64,000 nucleotides of DNA from Vitellaria paradoxa (Eukaryota; Streptophyta; Magnoliopsida; Ericales; Sapotaceae): positions 45,765,312 to 45,829,311 of the forward strand of contig CM034239.1 of NCBI GenBank assembly GCA_019916065.1, read 5' to 3'. The notes beneath the pieces are model-generated. The model saw only the letters and a list, made by a program, of their open reading frames with translations. It was not told where the DNA came from and did not search any database. The stretch's first letter is position 1, and every line of letters starts with the position of its first letter. A program made the position numbers and the translations under genes. This document shows, piece by piece, positions 12,446 through 25,780 of this stretch.

Positions 12446-13085
12446 AGGTAATATTTAGTTTGCATTCTTATTTTTTGTTTTATGTATTTTATATTTTAAA
12501 AATTTTTAATATAGAAAACAGAAAATGTTAGGTGGTATTTGATTTACTTCTTTGTTTTTATATTTTATTTTTAATTTTATGTGTTTTATGTTATACAAAT
12601 CTTAAAATAAGGAAACAAAAAATACTATTTTTTTTTCTTTTGAGATTTTCCTTATTTTGAGTTGAAAACACTCAAAATGACTTTTTGTTATTTTGCATCT
12701 CATGTACAAACCTATTTTTTGTTTTTTTAAAATAGATTTTAAAAATACAAATGATCAAATACGTAGAGGTGTTTTCCTTATTTTCAAAAATACAAAATGA
12801 CAAATAAGTTTAAAATAGAAAACAGAAAATAAAAATTAGAAAACAACCAAATGCCACCTTAATTTTTTTGGTTCTCCATATTTTGAGATTTTCTTTGTTT
12901 TGGATTAAAAATGTTCAAAATAACTTTTCATCATTTTATATTTTATGTATAAGCTCATTTTGTATTTATAAAACAGATTTTAAAAATACAAGTGATTAAA
13001 TACATTTTAAATTATTTTTTTTATTTCGAAAAAAAATAAGAAATGAACTCAAAATAGATATACAAAATGACAATTAAATTTTAAT
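12446..13085. mobile_element. Older Tourist-like MITE copies interrupted by a younger copy
   Basis: 12446-12527 resembles the left part of the element at 12531-12858 (TTA then GGTAATATTTAGTTTGC, later TTTTATGTATTTTATATTTT). 12862-13085 resembles its right half (TTTTGAGATTTTC, AAAACAGATTTTAAAAATAC, CAAAATGACAA). The younger element therefore seems to have landed within or beside related older sequence. Outer ends are degraded and approximate. Confidence 0.5.
12531..12858. mobile_element. Tourist-like MITE (PIF/Harbinger type), TTA target duplication
   Basis: The left end GGTGGTATTTGATTT and right end AACCAAATGCCACC are inverted repeats. TTA flanks both sides (12528-12530 and 12859-12861). Length is about 328 bp with a near-palindromic AT-rich interior. 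Ends and size match the element at 43144-43455. TTA/TAA target duplications are the hallmark of PIF/Harbinger-derived MITEs. Confidence 0.75.
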
Positions 13086-13312
13086 CTAACAACATTCTAA
13101 TGTCGTGTCTCTGAACTAACATTAAATGTTATGTTTACCTCTCGATATCTAAATTCTTAATTCAAACATACCTTTTCATAATTTTACACTAAAAAAGATG
13201 ACACAATGACTTATTATTTTAAAATAAATAATTTATTATGAGGAGAGATTATTTTTTTTTCTTTTGAATGCAAATTAAATTAGAAATTAAACTAATTATC
13301 GTTTATCATACT

Positions 13313-13954
13313 CAGGGGTGGAGCCACCTGTGGCCGAGCGGCAACGACCGCTGTCACTGCAGTCCAAAAAAAAAATATATTTATATATATATTTAAACTA
13401 CGTAATCTGTAAAAAAAATATTATTCTTCAGATCTCGTATACTTGTGATCGATAATCTTATTTTATACATGATATATTACTTACACACATGTACAATCGA
13501 AAGTGTTCATCGCCTGAACATTCAACTTTCGAACTTTAACAACTTGAACCTGTGAAAAATTATAAGATTGTGTCTGGCATGTAATATTTAATAGGATAAA
13601 TATTATTTTTGTAAAATTTTATTTATTTTAATTATTAACGTATATTTTATAACATTACAAATGCATTATTTTTTTCATATACTTGTTAAAAATGATTTTT
13701 TAAAAAGTGAGGTAAAAGTTATAAAAGGTTTTAAAAGTAAAAAATTAATAATTTATTTTATAATTGAAATGTTTGAAACTCGATAAAATTTTAAAAGTTT
13801 TTTAAAAATTTAAATTTTTTATTTACCATATGAATTATGAAAATTATAATTTTTATAAATTTATACTAATTTTTACAACTTCAAACACTCGACCCTAATA
13901 TTTATTTTATAAAATTTTCATTCGCACTGAAAAAAATTTCTGAATCCGCTATTG
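13313..13954. mobile_element. hAT-type non-autonomous element with 8-bp target duplication
   Basis: The left end CAGGGGTGGAGCCACC matches the common plant hAT MITE terminus. The right end (CTGAATCCGCTATTG) is its degenerate inverse. Flanks are ATCATACT (13305-13312) and TTCATACT (13955-13962), a 7/8 match expected for an aged 8-bp hAT duplication. The AT-rich interior has no coding capacity. Confidence 0.65.
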
Positions 13955-14283
13955 TTCATACTCCAATTTCTATTTATTTATTTTTGAAGATCGCAAAGCA
14001 GGTCAAGGCGACAAGAAATATTTGCAATAAAAAACAAAAGATACACGTATGTGTGTGTGTGTATGTATATATATATATATATATAGAAGAGAAAGCAAGA
14101 CAAGTCACCTAGCAAAAAGATAAAGGGAAAGCAAGGCAAGTTGCAAGCGTTAAAATGACTGCCGTGGGCCAAAACACTAAAACTAAAACCTCCCAATCAA
14201 AGAGCAGTACCGTATAGTACTGCCTAGCTTTCTGACTTGTATTGCCCGCATCCAATGAATTATAAACCACTCCTAAAACTGAA

Positions 14284-14328
14284 GTAATAATAATAATAAT
14301 AATAACAATAATAATAATAATAATAATT
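14284..14328. repeat. TAA/ATA microsatellite
   Basis: Imperfect trinucleotide run (TAA units with one AAC interruption) about 0.9 kb upstream of the NPR-like start codon. Confidence 0.95.
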
Positions 14329-15238
14329 TCTTTTTCGATATCTGTTAGGAATTAAATTGCCATTATTATATTTCAAAGTCAAGCTAGTCTTTGTCTGGCC
14401 CACGTACATTAATACGGGGTTCTTTGTTCTCCTGACATGAAGATCCGGTCGTTTTGTGGAGAGCTCAGAGGAGGTGAACTGAAAGTCTTCTTCCCTTTCT
14501 AGTTCAGTTTGTGTTTTTATGATGCACAGTTGACTCAATATATTGTTTAGGGGGATTCAGATATTGTTTCTCTAGGTCTCTGTGTGTGTATGTATGTGTG
14601 TATGTATTTTATTTTTTTTTGGCGTAAATTTACTGCAACTTTGTGCAATTCTTCACTTGAATAAGTAGATTGTTTGTGCATAAATTTATTGCAGTTTTGT
14701 GCAATTCCTCGCTTGAATAAGTAGATTGCTTGTGCAGATTCAATTGGTACCTCTCTATTTATCTTGGAAGACTCGTGAGTTGACTTGGGTTGTTTTACTG
14801 TTTTCGATGATTTTGTGAGGGCTTGGAAACTTGGATGACACTAGAGAGCTTGACAATTGTTGTTATTTTTTGGGGGGTTTGCATTGGTTTTGAGTAGTGG
14901 GTATTGCGTATTGATTCGGTTCTGACTTTTGTTCGCTTGGTTTCTTTGCTGGTCTCCGTGCTGTTGTTGCAGAAGCTTTACGGGGTCGGCAGAAATTGGG
15001 AAAGTGAGTTTCTGTAAGTATCTGGAATACCTATATTTTCACTGGTCAATTCGGTTGTTCCTAATGGCACTTAGGCTCTTGGGTTGAATTATTTTGGTGG
15101 AAGTACAGCCTGAGGGTTTAAAGATTGGGATGGGTTGGGTTCCTTTGTAATATCAGTTGTCAATTATTTCGGGGGAGATTTCATGCGGGTTGAAGAATTG
15201 GATACTTTTTAGGCTCGTCAGGAAACACTTAGAAACTA

Positions 15239-18200
15239 ATGGAAAATGCAAATGAAATGTCATCATCCTTGAGCTTTGCGTCGTCCTCTTATTTATCAAA
15301 TGGATCCAGTTGCCATAATGCATCTTCCACCGCTGGCTCTGAGCCGGGGATTAATCTTGAGTTGCTGAGTTTGAGTAAATTAAGTGGCAGTCTCGGAAAA
15401 CTCGTGATAGATGCTGACTATGACTACAGTGATGTGGAAATAGTTGTCGAGGACGAAGCAGTGGGTGTTCATCGTTGCATTTTAGCCGCCCGGAGTCCGT
15501 TTTTTCATGAACTGTTTAAGAAGGGAGATGATGCCTCTGCGAAGGAAGGGAAACCGAGATATCTCATGTCTGATCTGGTGCCTTATGGCCGGGTAGGATA
15601 TGAAGCCTTTATGGTTGTTTTGAATTACTTGTACACGGGGAAGCTTAATCGTTCTCCACCAGAGGTGTCAACATGTGTCGATGCTTCTTGTGCCCATGAT
15701 GCGTGTGGCCCTGCTATCAATTATGCTGTGGAGCTAATGTATGCTTCTGCCACCTTCCAGATGAAAGAGCTCGTTATGCTCGTTCAGGTGCATTTTCTTT
15801 CAATTCTGGCTAAACCTCTTTATGTTTGGGTGGATTGATATGATAATCACATTTTGTTTTGAAATTTTTGTGGTGGGGCCTTATTGCTGACAAAGACCTA
15901 GAGACCGAAGGCAAAATTCTAGATGGCCTTGTCATTGATGTTGGCATCATCAACGATATGGTTTAAGGAACCGCATTGCTTTGCAGAGCAATTGTTATTA
16001 TTATAGAAAAAACAGGATGTTTACATCTTTAAAATTGCTAATTAAACATTACTTGAATTGAGTTGGACAGATAAAATCAAATTTGTTTCTTGGAGTCCTA
16101 AAATTACCTAACTTTGTTCATGAAATGGATTCATCTAATATGCTATGAGCAGAAAATTGATCAATTCATTCTGATGTAATTCAAGGCTGATTGTATTTGA
16201 AAGCAACAAGTATGGGACGCTAAACTTTAAAATATTAACTCCTAAATATTACTAGATTATATATTCTATGTTGTTGCTACTGAGTACTGAATAGTCAATG
16301 CAAAGGGGGGGGGGAACTCAAGAACTGGTTCCTGGAGACATTGACAGGTGTTGTCCAGTATTCTTGTATATATAATTTTTGAGTCAAACTTTGACGAGGT
16401 AGACCAAGGTAAAATTAATGTGTTTGTTTGAGGGCCAATACATTATTTTATCATAAATATTCAAAAACTTGTAAGGGTTGAAATAGAATTTTGGGGGCTG
16501 CCCGGCCCGCCCCTCTGCCCTTCATGCATCCACCAGTGTGAGACACTCGTAAGACTATTTGTAGGCTATGCAGGTGAGGCTACGTCGGTTTCACGTAAAG
16601 ATATGCAGGGTTAGACTACCTGTTTTCTATAGATATTCATAAACCACATCGACAGCCAAATTAATTTTGCTGATAAGACCTATACTTAAACATTTGCTTT
16701 GGAAGCTATTTTGTAAATTTACCAGATTTGGTGGTGGATGTTCTATTTCTTCCAGTGATTGAGAGACTCCATACACTTAGATATCACTTGCCAACCATGA
16801 AGTTTTTGAGGAAAGTAATGAAGTTGACACTTCATGGCAATGAACACTTTCTTCTTAGGAAGAAGACTTATTACAAGATGCGCTAGCCTAGCAATGGTTT
16901 TATGTATTTACACAAAGACACCTATAATACAAGTTCCTTTTTCAGTTTTTTCTTAAAATTTTCTTCTGGGGACCCCACTTTTTCCTTTCCTGGTTTAAGG
17001 GTTGGTCGATGGGCGGGGTGAGTTAAGAATATTTTTCTTGCCTATCGAGCCTAGGTTTAATTTCGAGGCCCGCTCATGTAAACTCATTTATTTTATTAAA
17101 AAAATTAAACTATATTTTTAGGTAAAGAATAATCTAAAAATTTGTAAAAGTAAGTAATTTAGTATTAAAATAAATATTTTTAAAATAATTTGTTTTAATT
17201 TTTTGTAGGAGAATACAAATAAAATAATATATAAATACGTAAAAATATAAAAAAATGTCTCATAATATGTCGGGCCTTGGCCTAAAGGTCAATCCCAAGC
17301 CCTAAAACAATAGGACAACCTTGGTTGGGCCTAGCGGGCCGGGCGTAAAATGTCCACCCATTAGCTACCCCCATACAAGGCCATAGAACATAGCTCTGCA
17401 TTTTTCTTTTTTAATTTTCTAGCAAGCCCTTGTGACTTTGTTAGATACATGTATATTCAGGGGCAAAGCCAAGCTTGGCCCAGGGGGGCACATGCCTACC
17501 CTCAAAAAAAAAAATTATGCTATTTTTTTTTATATTGTCTTCTGTGCTTAATTGTGCCCACCCAAAAAAAGGGAAAAATATTTAACTCAATACCAATTGT
17601 GCTCACCCAAGAAAAGAAAAAAAGAATTAGCCAAATACCAATTGTCACCTAATGAAAAAATAATTTTTAACTCAATAATATCAATGCAATTGTATTTAGT
17701 CTACCCAATATAACTAAAAAATATTTAACCCTACGTTGACCTTTTTCTCTCTCTCCTCCTTTCCAATAGTCAATTTTTTTTTTTATTTTAATTCCTCCCA
17801 TGGTATCCCACCAATCATTTATATGTCTTATAATTAGTGCCCGCCCAAACAAAATTTTCTGGCTCTGGCCTTGTGTGTATTAGCAGATCTATTTCAATTA
17901 GAATATATGTTACAGCATGCACCTCATCCAATGTCAAAAATTACTAAAATTAACATTTTTATGCAATTTGAGTCTTCTTTTGGTTCCTGTCTTCCTATGT
18001 TATACATAAATTTTTCATGGTGAGATATTTTTTTTTCCTTTTCTGCCTTAAGAAAAAATTTATGTTTATGATGCTAATATTCTAGTTTTATTCTTGGCAA
18101 CATTTTTCCCCACTCTGCCCTTGTTTTTAACTTGTGCAAGTGCATGTATCATCAAAATTGTTCATGTCAGCTTTGTAATTGAGCTACTGATGTGGTATTT

Positions 18201-21200
18201 GTTAGAACCGGCCAGAGGTCATATCAGATCTGTTAGGACAATTTCTTTCTGTAAGATGTGCCACTTTGGACCTTGTGAATGAATGTAATGACAGTTCAAT
18301 TATTGGTGAATGTAGCCTAAAGCATCAATAGTGAATACTTCTCATCATTGTCCTCTATTTTTTCAATCAAATATATGTCTCTCTTTGTTATGTTGACTAT
18401 ATTCTCTCTGCCACACTACATTTACATACTGCAATTATGCTTCGGATGCTTATTCCAATCCATGCTACTTGTACACATGCAGCGCCGTCTTCAAAACTTT
18501 GTTGAGAAGGCTCTTGTGGAAGACGTAATCCCTATCCTTCAGGCTGCCTACCACTGTGAATTGAGCCAGCTCCACTTAGACTGTGTCCAGAGAGTAGCAC
18601 GGTCAGATCTAGACACCATATCATTTGAAAAAGAGCTCCCTTGTCAAGTTGCAAGTGAAATCAAATCACTTCAAATCAAGTCTCAGAAGGAGATTGGTGC
18701 TTGTACCACAGAAATAGATCCCGTAAATGATAAGAAAATCAGGAGAATTTTGATGGCGTTGGACTCTGATGATATTGAATTGGTGAAGCTACTTCTAGAT
18801 GAGTCCCCTATCACTTTAGATGATGCAAATGCTCTCCACTATGCTGCAGCCTACTGTGATCCAAAGGTTGTTAGTGAGCTGATCAATCTGGGGTCGGTCA
18901 ATCTTAACCGTAAGAATTCCAGAGGACACACAGTGCTTCATGTGGCTGCAAGGCGTAAGGATGCATCAGTGATCATGGAACTGCTTGACGAGGGAGCTTG
19001 TGTGTCAGATACTACATCGGCTGGACAAACTGCTGTCACAATTTGTCGGAGGCTGACAAGACCAAAGGAGTACAATGAGAAAAAGGGAGTGGAATCAAAT
19101 AAAGAACGAATTTGTATTGATGTTTTAGAGAGAGAGATGAGAAGAAATCCAATGTCTGGCAGCATCTCTGTCTCATCAATGGTGGTGGCTGATGATCTGC
19201 ACAGGGAACTCATGCTCCTTGAAGATAGAGGTAAGTACTTTGAACGATTTATTTGATAGCATGATCTGTTGCGTGTAGTGGTAACTCTTCATTTGACTTT
19301 GTAAATCAAGTGGTTTACAAAAATCTTAGCCTGCTTATGAAGGGAAGTTTAGCTACACACGAGGGGTGCTTGTTGATGAACAAATGCTCAAGTTAAATCC
19401 TCTGAGACTTCAAGATTTTTAGAGCAGTTATTTGTTGGGGATGACTTCTTTCTGTACCAAGCATGTGCAGTGGGAAGTTTGCCCAAAAAAAAAAATCTAT
19501 TATTAGCAATTTAAGAGAATTTGAAGTTTATCATCCCCAAGTTCTGTGCAAACTAGACACTTGTCTGTCTTGAGATGTAGAGACTTTCAGAAGAAAGTGT
19601 TCGGATAGGAAATTGCCTTCTCTTTTTTAAGTTTCTTTTTCATAAAAATTGTTGGGTGCAAAGCGACATGTAATTGCTGCTTCAGAGATGGGAGTGTTTG
19701 AGTCTTCCTGAAAGTTAATGGTACATGCTGAAGCATGGACCGAACCCAGAACCTATCACCTGGATGGGAAAGTTTTCCACCGGGCAATCCCCTCTCATAT
19801 AAATTTGAGAGTGATGAACAAGAAATCTGGCTCTTGAGTCCCCTAGTTTTAACTGCAGACTATTTGGTTGAAAATTTTGTCATGTGAATCAACTAGTCAA
19901 ATTGTAAGGGGCGGGAAGGGAACTAAATGAAAGGGAAGGAGAGGGGAGGAAGGTCAATTATTTTTTCTTGTTTGGGAATGATTGGAAGGGGATTGAAAGG
20001 GTACTAAATAAAGAATATAACTAAAAATAACGGTATACTCTTTAATATATATATATATATATATATTTGATGGACATTTGTGAAAATAATGAAAAATAGT
20101 AAGGACAAAAAAGAAAAAATACAATTTAAAACTTTTCTACACTAATTAAACCCCAAATTAGGGGTGAAACGAAACTTGGTTAATAGAGGTGAATTGGTCA
20201 CTTCCATTCTCTTCCCCTCCCTTCCATTCACCTTCTCCCAAACAAGGTCAATCTTTTCATCCTCATTCATTCCTTCCCTTCCCCTCCCTCCTCCTAGAAA
20301 AAGAAGCTACAAATAGATCAATCAGTTAGAATAGAAATAAACAAGTAGGAAATGTTAATCACCTTGGCAATTTTATTTTGTTTCAGGCTCTGTGTATCCT
20401 TTTCTTTAGAGCTTTTTATTTTTTTTATTTTTTTGGCCATATACAATCACTTTTACAACAGTTCTGAACAGTTCTATTATATGTGGCAGTGGCATTTGCA
20501 CGAATCTTATTTCCTGCTGAAGCTAGGCTTGCCATGGGGAGAGCTCATGCAGATTCAACCGCAGAGTTTGCGGGCTTTTCAGCATCAAATGGCTTATGTC
20601 GGAGTTCTAGAGACGTTGATCTGAATGAAATGCCATCAGAGGAAGTCAAAAGATTGCAATCAAGACTAGCAGCACTGCAGAAAACAGGTAAATTTGATGC
20701 CACATATATATATATATAGTTTGGATACCAATTGCTAAAAATTCAAAGCTCTACAATTTTGGAGCCAATGGTTAAGTCATTCATTTGGATTTGAATCACT
20801 GGCCTGCTCAGAGAAACTCATTGAGTTTCAGCACTTTTACTTATGTATATATTTCTTATAACCATCTTAACCTTGCAATTATATATACTAGAAGAGGAGA
20901 CAGACTATATGTGAATTTTTTATTAATTTTTATTTTATTTTAAAGATTAAAAAAATTATCTCAAACAATAAATAATAAATAATTATTAGTTAAAGATATT
21001 TAAGTAGATAGTAAGTAATTAAGGGGTTTTAAATCAAACAAAAAAATATTATAAGAGTTGTGGGAGGTTAAAAGGTATTTAGGGAAAATAAAAAAAATAA
21101 AATGGTTAAATTACTTATTACTTATATATCGCTTTTTAATGGTGAGTAGTTATTGGTGGTTAAAGATTATCAAATAGGTAAAAAAATAAAAAAAAATAAA

Positions 21201-22000
21201 AAAAAGGTTTCACCAAAAATTGGCATCGTGAAGCTTCACCATTATCTCTTCTGTCTCCTCTTGTTTCCTTTATAATAGTATTAGACGTTGGTGCATACAC
21301 AATGCGTGTGAAAATTTTTTTCCTAACATTTGATAGCTATATATAAGGATATGAATAACTATTAAATAAAAATACCTTAATAGTTTTTAAATTTGAATAT
21401 GATAACTGAATTTTTAAATTTGAATTTAAATTTGAAAATTTTGAATTTGAAAAGGTTATGGAGTAACTATTATATCCTTACCTTTTAAAATTAATAAATG
21501 TATATATATTTAGTTTTAGGGATATTTTTGTCAATTTAAAAAATAGGAGCTTCATCAAAATTGCCACTTCATAAAAATAAGAGATTCACTAAATCTCGTT
21601 GCTCGCTTTATAATACTAAGTATATAGATAGATATAGATATATATAATTGAAACAATTCATTGAGTTTTAATTGAATAATCATGTGTTACACGATGTATG
21701 TTGATGATAGTGGAGATAGGTCGGAGATTCTTCCCTCACTGTTCTGAAGTCCTGGATAATTTCTTGGTTGACATGGATATGTCGGAGACGCTCTTTCTAG
21801 AGAGCGGCACTCAGGAGGAGAAAAGAATGAAGCAGATGCGCTACTTGGAACTGAAGGCAGACGTGATGAAGGCATTTGACAAAGACAAAGCTGAGAATAA
21901 CTGGCCAGGGCCACCACTTGGTGTGGGTTTTTCTTCCTCATGCTCTTCCTCATCTTCTCTAAAAGTAGGTCCAAAGCACAAGGCTAGAAAACGATTATAA
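15239..22000 (+). CDS. NPR3/NPR4-like BTB-ankyrin salicylic-acid receptor, complete, four exons
   Basis: Exons: 15239-15787, 18483-19230, 20490-20687, 21711-22000 (1785 nt, 594 residues). All junctions are GT-AG and phases close. Family role: nuclear salicylic-acid-binding co-regulator that binds TGA transcription factors and links to CUL3. Residues 60-190 form the BTB domain (SDVEIVVEDEAVGVHRCILAA) with CVDASCAHDAC zinc ligands. The BACK region follows. Ankyrin repeats lie at about 265-370 (ALHYAAAYCDPKVV, GHTVLHVAARRKDASVI). The NPR1-like C-terminal domain has ICRRLTRPKEY, DVLEREMRRNPM and DRVAFARILFP. Its Arg, residue 432 and split from the next codon by intron 2, sits where I recall the salicylate-binding arginine of NPR1/NPR4. 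VDLNEMP matches the EAR-like VDLNETP repressor motif of NPR3/4, which argues for that subgroup. The tail is Ser-rich with a basic KHKARKRL, a likely nuclear signal. The ankyrin part and the four-exon structure are typical of the family. Confidence 0.96.
16990..17365. mobile_element. Degenerate hAT-like repeat in NPR-like intron 1
   Basis: The left part (GGTCGATGGGCGGGGTGAG) and right part (GCGGGCCGGGCGTAAAATG, then CACCCATTAG) have the G/C-rich ends and AT-rich middle of a widespread plant hAT-like repeat. No clean target duplication was seen. Confidence 0.35.
17458..17873. mobile_element. hAT-type MITE with 8-bp target duplication, NPR-like intron 1
   Basis: The left end CAGGGGCAAAGCCAAG and right end TCTGGCTCTGGCCTTG are imperfect inverted repeats. 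Flanks TGTATATT (17450-17457) and TGTGTATT (17874-17881) match at 7 of 8 bases. Terminus type and duplication length fit hAT. Confidence 0.65.
19900..20300. repeat. Foldback / MITE-like inverted repeat in NPR-like intron 2
   Basis: The left arm (GGAAGGAGAGGGGAGGAAGG, then GTCAATTA and CTTGTTTGGGA) is mirrored on the right arm (TCCCAAACAAGGTCAATC, then CCTTCCCTTCCCCTCCCTCC), with an AT-rich middle containing an AT microsatellite near 20045-20067. This looks like a MITE, but the exact ends and target duplication could not be fixed by eye. Confidence 0.5.
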
Positions 22001-25000
22001 TGGTGTTCAACAATAAGAAAATACTGCCAGAATTGCTTGTCACATTAATCAGCAAAATTGAACTCAAGCCTACAAAGCACCAGAAAACAGAGGTTATGGC
22101 CGAAGAGGGTCTCCGATCAGAAAATCTTTCAATGGTAAAGTCAAAAAATAGTTTAAGTAAATTGTGAAGGAAAGAGTAATATAATTGGTTGATAATAGTG
22201 ATCGTACCTGAGTTTTAGGGTTAAGTCATGTATTTATAGTAAGACAATATAAATAAATTAATATATAAATAATGGAATTGTAATGATTTTGTATCTTATA
22301 TATGTATATACTAAAGTACGTGGTGTCTACTTTCCTTTAAAGGCCTTTCATTTCACATTTAATGCTTCTCGCTTTGCATTAAATACGATTCGGAGTGGGC
22401 ATCTGAATAGACAGGTTACAACTTTGAGTAATGTCCAAACGTCACATCTGTTTGCCATTTGTAAAAGAACGAACTAACTGAACTAACTAAAGTAACTAAA
22501 AAGCAATAAATTCAATTCATTTATTTTCATTTCGCATTTATGGTTAAAATCATATCATCAAGTAGTGGGACCCAATCTGCAGCGAATCTCTGATTATCGA
22601 ACCAATGCCGAGCACATTTACATTATGCTCTGGTCAATGCCACGTATCTCATCCTATTGTGCTTGGGAAGACACCATATGTTCTTGATTTATTTTGTTCT
22701 AATATTATGCCCCCATTCTGGTTGGAATAATTTATTATTCAAGCAGAGTATAAGGTGCCAAAAACGATACCTAACTTATTTATACGGAATCTCTTCATAT
22801 CCTCAAGTTAAGATTTATCTTTGATGTGCCTCTTTCTAATTGGTGACTTTGCTGGCTTGTTTATAACGCATGAAAACCCTTTCACATTTCAATGCGTAAA
22901 ACGCCAAACGCCATCATCGAACCCCTAAAAGAAACCTGCTAGCCCTCACACTAATATCAATTCAAACAGCGCATTTAATAAAAAATTTTGCCGCCAGTCA
23001 TTTCCTCCTCCTTTTCAATTTCTGAAATACACACGAACATATGTGTATATATGTATACTCTGGGTGTTTGACTTAGTTGCTTTTTCTACACTTCTTGAAC
23101 TGCCTCAAGCATTCAAGCAATCTTTAAGCTCCCACTCTCGTGACATCATTCTTGTTCCAAAGTTCTTTTTTGGTGAGTTTCTATGGTTTTTTCTCTATCT
23201 TTCTCTTTCTTATTCGATTTGGGTTAAAAATAGGTAGGTTAGCTGAAGAACTTATATCGAACGAGGGAATTACTGGTTTCAAGCATAAATATAACATTCA
23301 CGAAAGTGTAAACATTAGGCTAGCTTGAGAAGAGGATCGAGAATTAAGAATGTTCCTAATCGTAGCCATCACAGAAGGTGGCTTGAGGTTTTCTGTCTCT
23401 TCTTTCCTTTGAAAAATGTTTCACAAAGTCAACTTCTCCCCTAGGTTCATCTCCCATAATTTCTATAGGATACTGAATAGGGTCAGCGAGATCAATCGTC
23501 GATACGGATTCCATTTGTTCGAGTGGGATTTGTTATACTGTTACAATATCCAAAAGGTCAGAAAAAATGAGAATAAATGGTACCTAAAGTCTCGACATGA
23601 TAAAACCCTAATTCACATGCTCCCAGACAACATTAGGGGGTTAGAAAATGATGCCTGCGTCGTCTCGAGAGAATAGATGCATCATCTCTACGAGGATTCC
23701 TTTCCCTCAATCATTGCATAGTACTTTTAAATGATATTGTCAGATTAATTTTTATTTAAATAATGTTATCAGATCACTGCATAATATTTCAAATAAGGGA
23801 GTTAAATATAATTTTTAAATGTTGAGCGATTGTGAATATAATTACTCAAATGTTAAGAAAAAGTAAATGTAATTTGCCTTTTAGGAAATAGATCGCTAGG
23901 CTTAGGTGATAGTGCCAAGGTGATGTTCTTAGTTTGTGAATGTTCATGATCACTTGGTGGATCGTATTTATTCTCTTCTCAATTTGCAGTTTACGTACAT
24001 GCATATGCTTTTTTTTTTTCCTTTCTATATTCTTTTTTCTATTTTCTCACCAAATCCAAACTTTATTTTTTCTCAACAAATTTTATAACCCACTTGAGGA
24101 TGAGATTATTCTCTCTTTTGGAAGGAAATTTGCGCACTTACTATCAAGTACATGGACAGCTTGCTTTATTCAAAGAATAGACGAATTGCCCTGCACGCAT
24201 TATGGATATGTTCTTAAGCCAAGTCTATGAACGGAAACGAAATTTCATCTTATGAGAAAATAGAAATTCGTATCAGATTTATATCTTGTCATTCTCCATT
24301 AATAATTAGTGTGTGTGTATATATATATATATATATTATTTTAAATTTATAAATACAAGCAGTACCCTACTTTTATTTTTTTTTCAGTAACAATTTAAAG
24401 TATAACTAAAAATCGTTAAAAATAACCAAAGAAAAAAGAAAAAATAAATTAATTTTGAATTAAAATTTACTAGAAAAATTATGTAAATATATTAATGTGG
24501 TATTTGAATCTCAACTTTATTGAGATAAAAAATTAGTTGATTTAAAATGTCTTCTCTCATGTGATTTTCATAGGAATTGAAAGAGAGAGAGTAGAAAAAT
24601 TGAGAAATAAAAAATTAAATTGTAAATTTATCTTATTTAAAAATGATTTTAATTTTTGTTCTTGTCAAACCGACAAAATAATATATATTTATATTTGTGG
24701 CTCTTTCTTTTTTTTTCCCATTTATTTTTTATTTTTTTTAAATTCTCAATTTAAACACATGATAAGATGTTATCCAAACAAGCCTTTTCAATTTTGATGC
24801 TACAAAAAGTGATTGGTGTGAAAAGAATAACAAGCAAATAGAGGAGTTATTTTTTCTTTCTTTGTTTTTTTTTTTTTTTTTTTTTTAACTGGGAATTAGA
24901 TAAATGTGATATAAGCTTGAGAGAGTGGGAAGGGAGTGGACGTGGAAATTAAATTAATCATGTTTGATATATATAAAAAATAAATTTAAAAAGAATATAA

Positions 25001-25557
25001 GTAAATAAAATTTTTTTAATATATAAAAAATAAAAATTATAATAAGTAATAAACATAGAAAAAAAAAATTCTGTAATTATTTTATGAGAAAACATTCGAG
25101 TGACTTTTCTTTTCAATAAATGGTAGAATAAGTATAATATTTCATCTTTTGAAAATATAATAAAATAATAAAATGAAATATTTATATTTATTTCATTCTT
25201 ATTTTATCTAATTAAAAAGTGTAATTCATTCTGCTTCTTATATCATGAATATATAGTAAATAAAAATTAAAAAAATAAAGTGAACAAAATTAAGGCTGAG
25301 TTTGGAAAGAAAAAGTTAATTTTTTTTTTGAAAAAAAAAATTTAATTTTTAAAATATTTAGCTTTTTAAATTTTTTTAATTTGACAATTTTACTCTTTAA
25401 TGTTTAAAAGAAGTATAAAATATAATATAATAAATTTAATTGTTTTAGAAAAAGCCAAGAAAATATTAACTGATAATTAGAGTTGCTAGCAAATTTTTCA
25501 AACGCATTTTAAAAAGAAAAAAAAATGAAGATTCCAATGCATTCTAAAAATAAAAAA

Positions 25558-25592
<35 letters not shown>

Positions 25593-25780
25593 AAAGAAGC
25601 CGTGATGGATAATTGAGGAGGTTTATTTAAAATAATAAATAAATAAACGCCATGGCTCTCAGCCAGTGGTTATGCTTCACGTGACAAGTAACTTGAAACT
25701 CCAAAAGAAGACGCTATTATTAGCTGTGAAGACGAACTAAAATGCCATTCGGGGACACGTTACCGTGTGAACCGCATGAG
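22001..25780. other. Intergenic region between NPR-like and TLC genes
   Basis: No gene supported. The first 150 bases or so are probably NPR-like 3' UTR. The rest is AT-rich with TG/TA repeats (near 24310-24335), T homopolymers (24860-24887) and an ATAA-type microsatellite at 25557-25594. Short open frames here lack homology I recognise. The last few hundred bases should hold the TLC gene promoter. Confidence 0.6.
25557..25594. repeat. AAAT/ATAA microsatellite
   Basis: About nine perfect tetranucleotide units upstream of the TLC gene. Confidence 0.95.

Larger units (their letters stand above)
12083..15238. other. Intergenic region rich in MITEs, upstream of NPR-like gene
   Basis: Contains nested Tourist-like MITEs (12446-13085), a hAT-type MITE (13313-13954), a TA/TG microsatellite near 14047-14085 and an ATA/TAA repeat at 14284-14328. 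From about 14.5 kb the base composition is closer to transcribed DNA, and the last several hundred bases probably hold the promoter and 5' UTR of the NPR-like gene. No coding region is supported. Confidence 0.65.
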
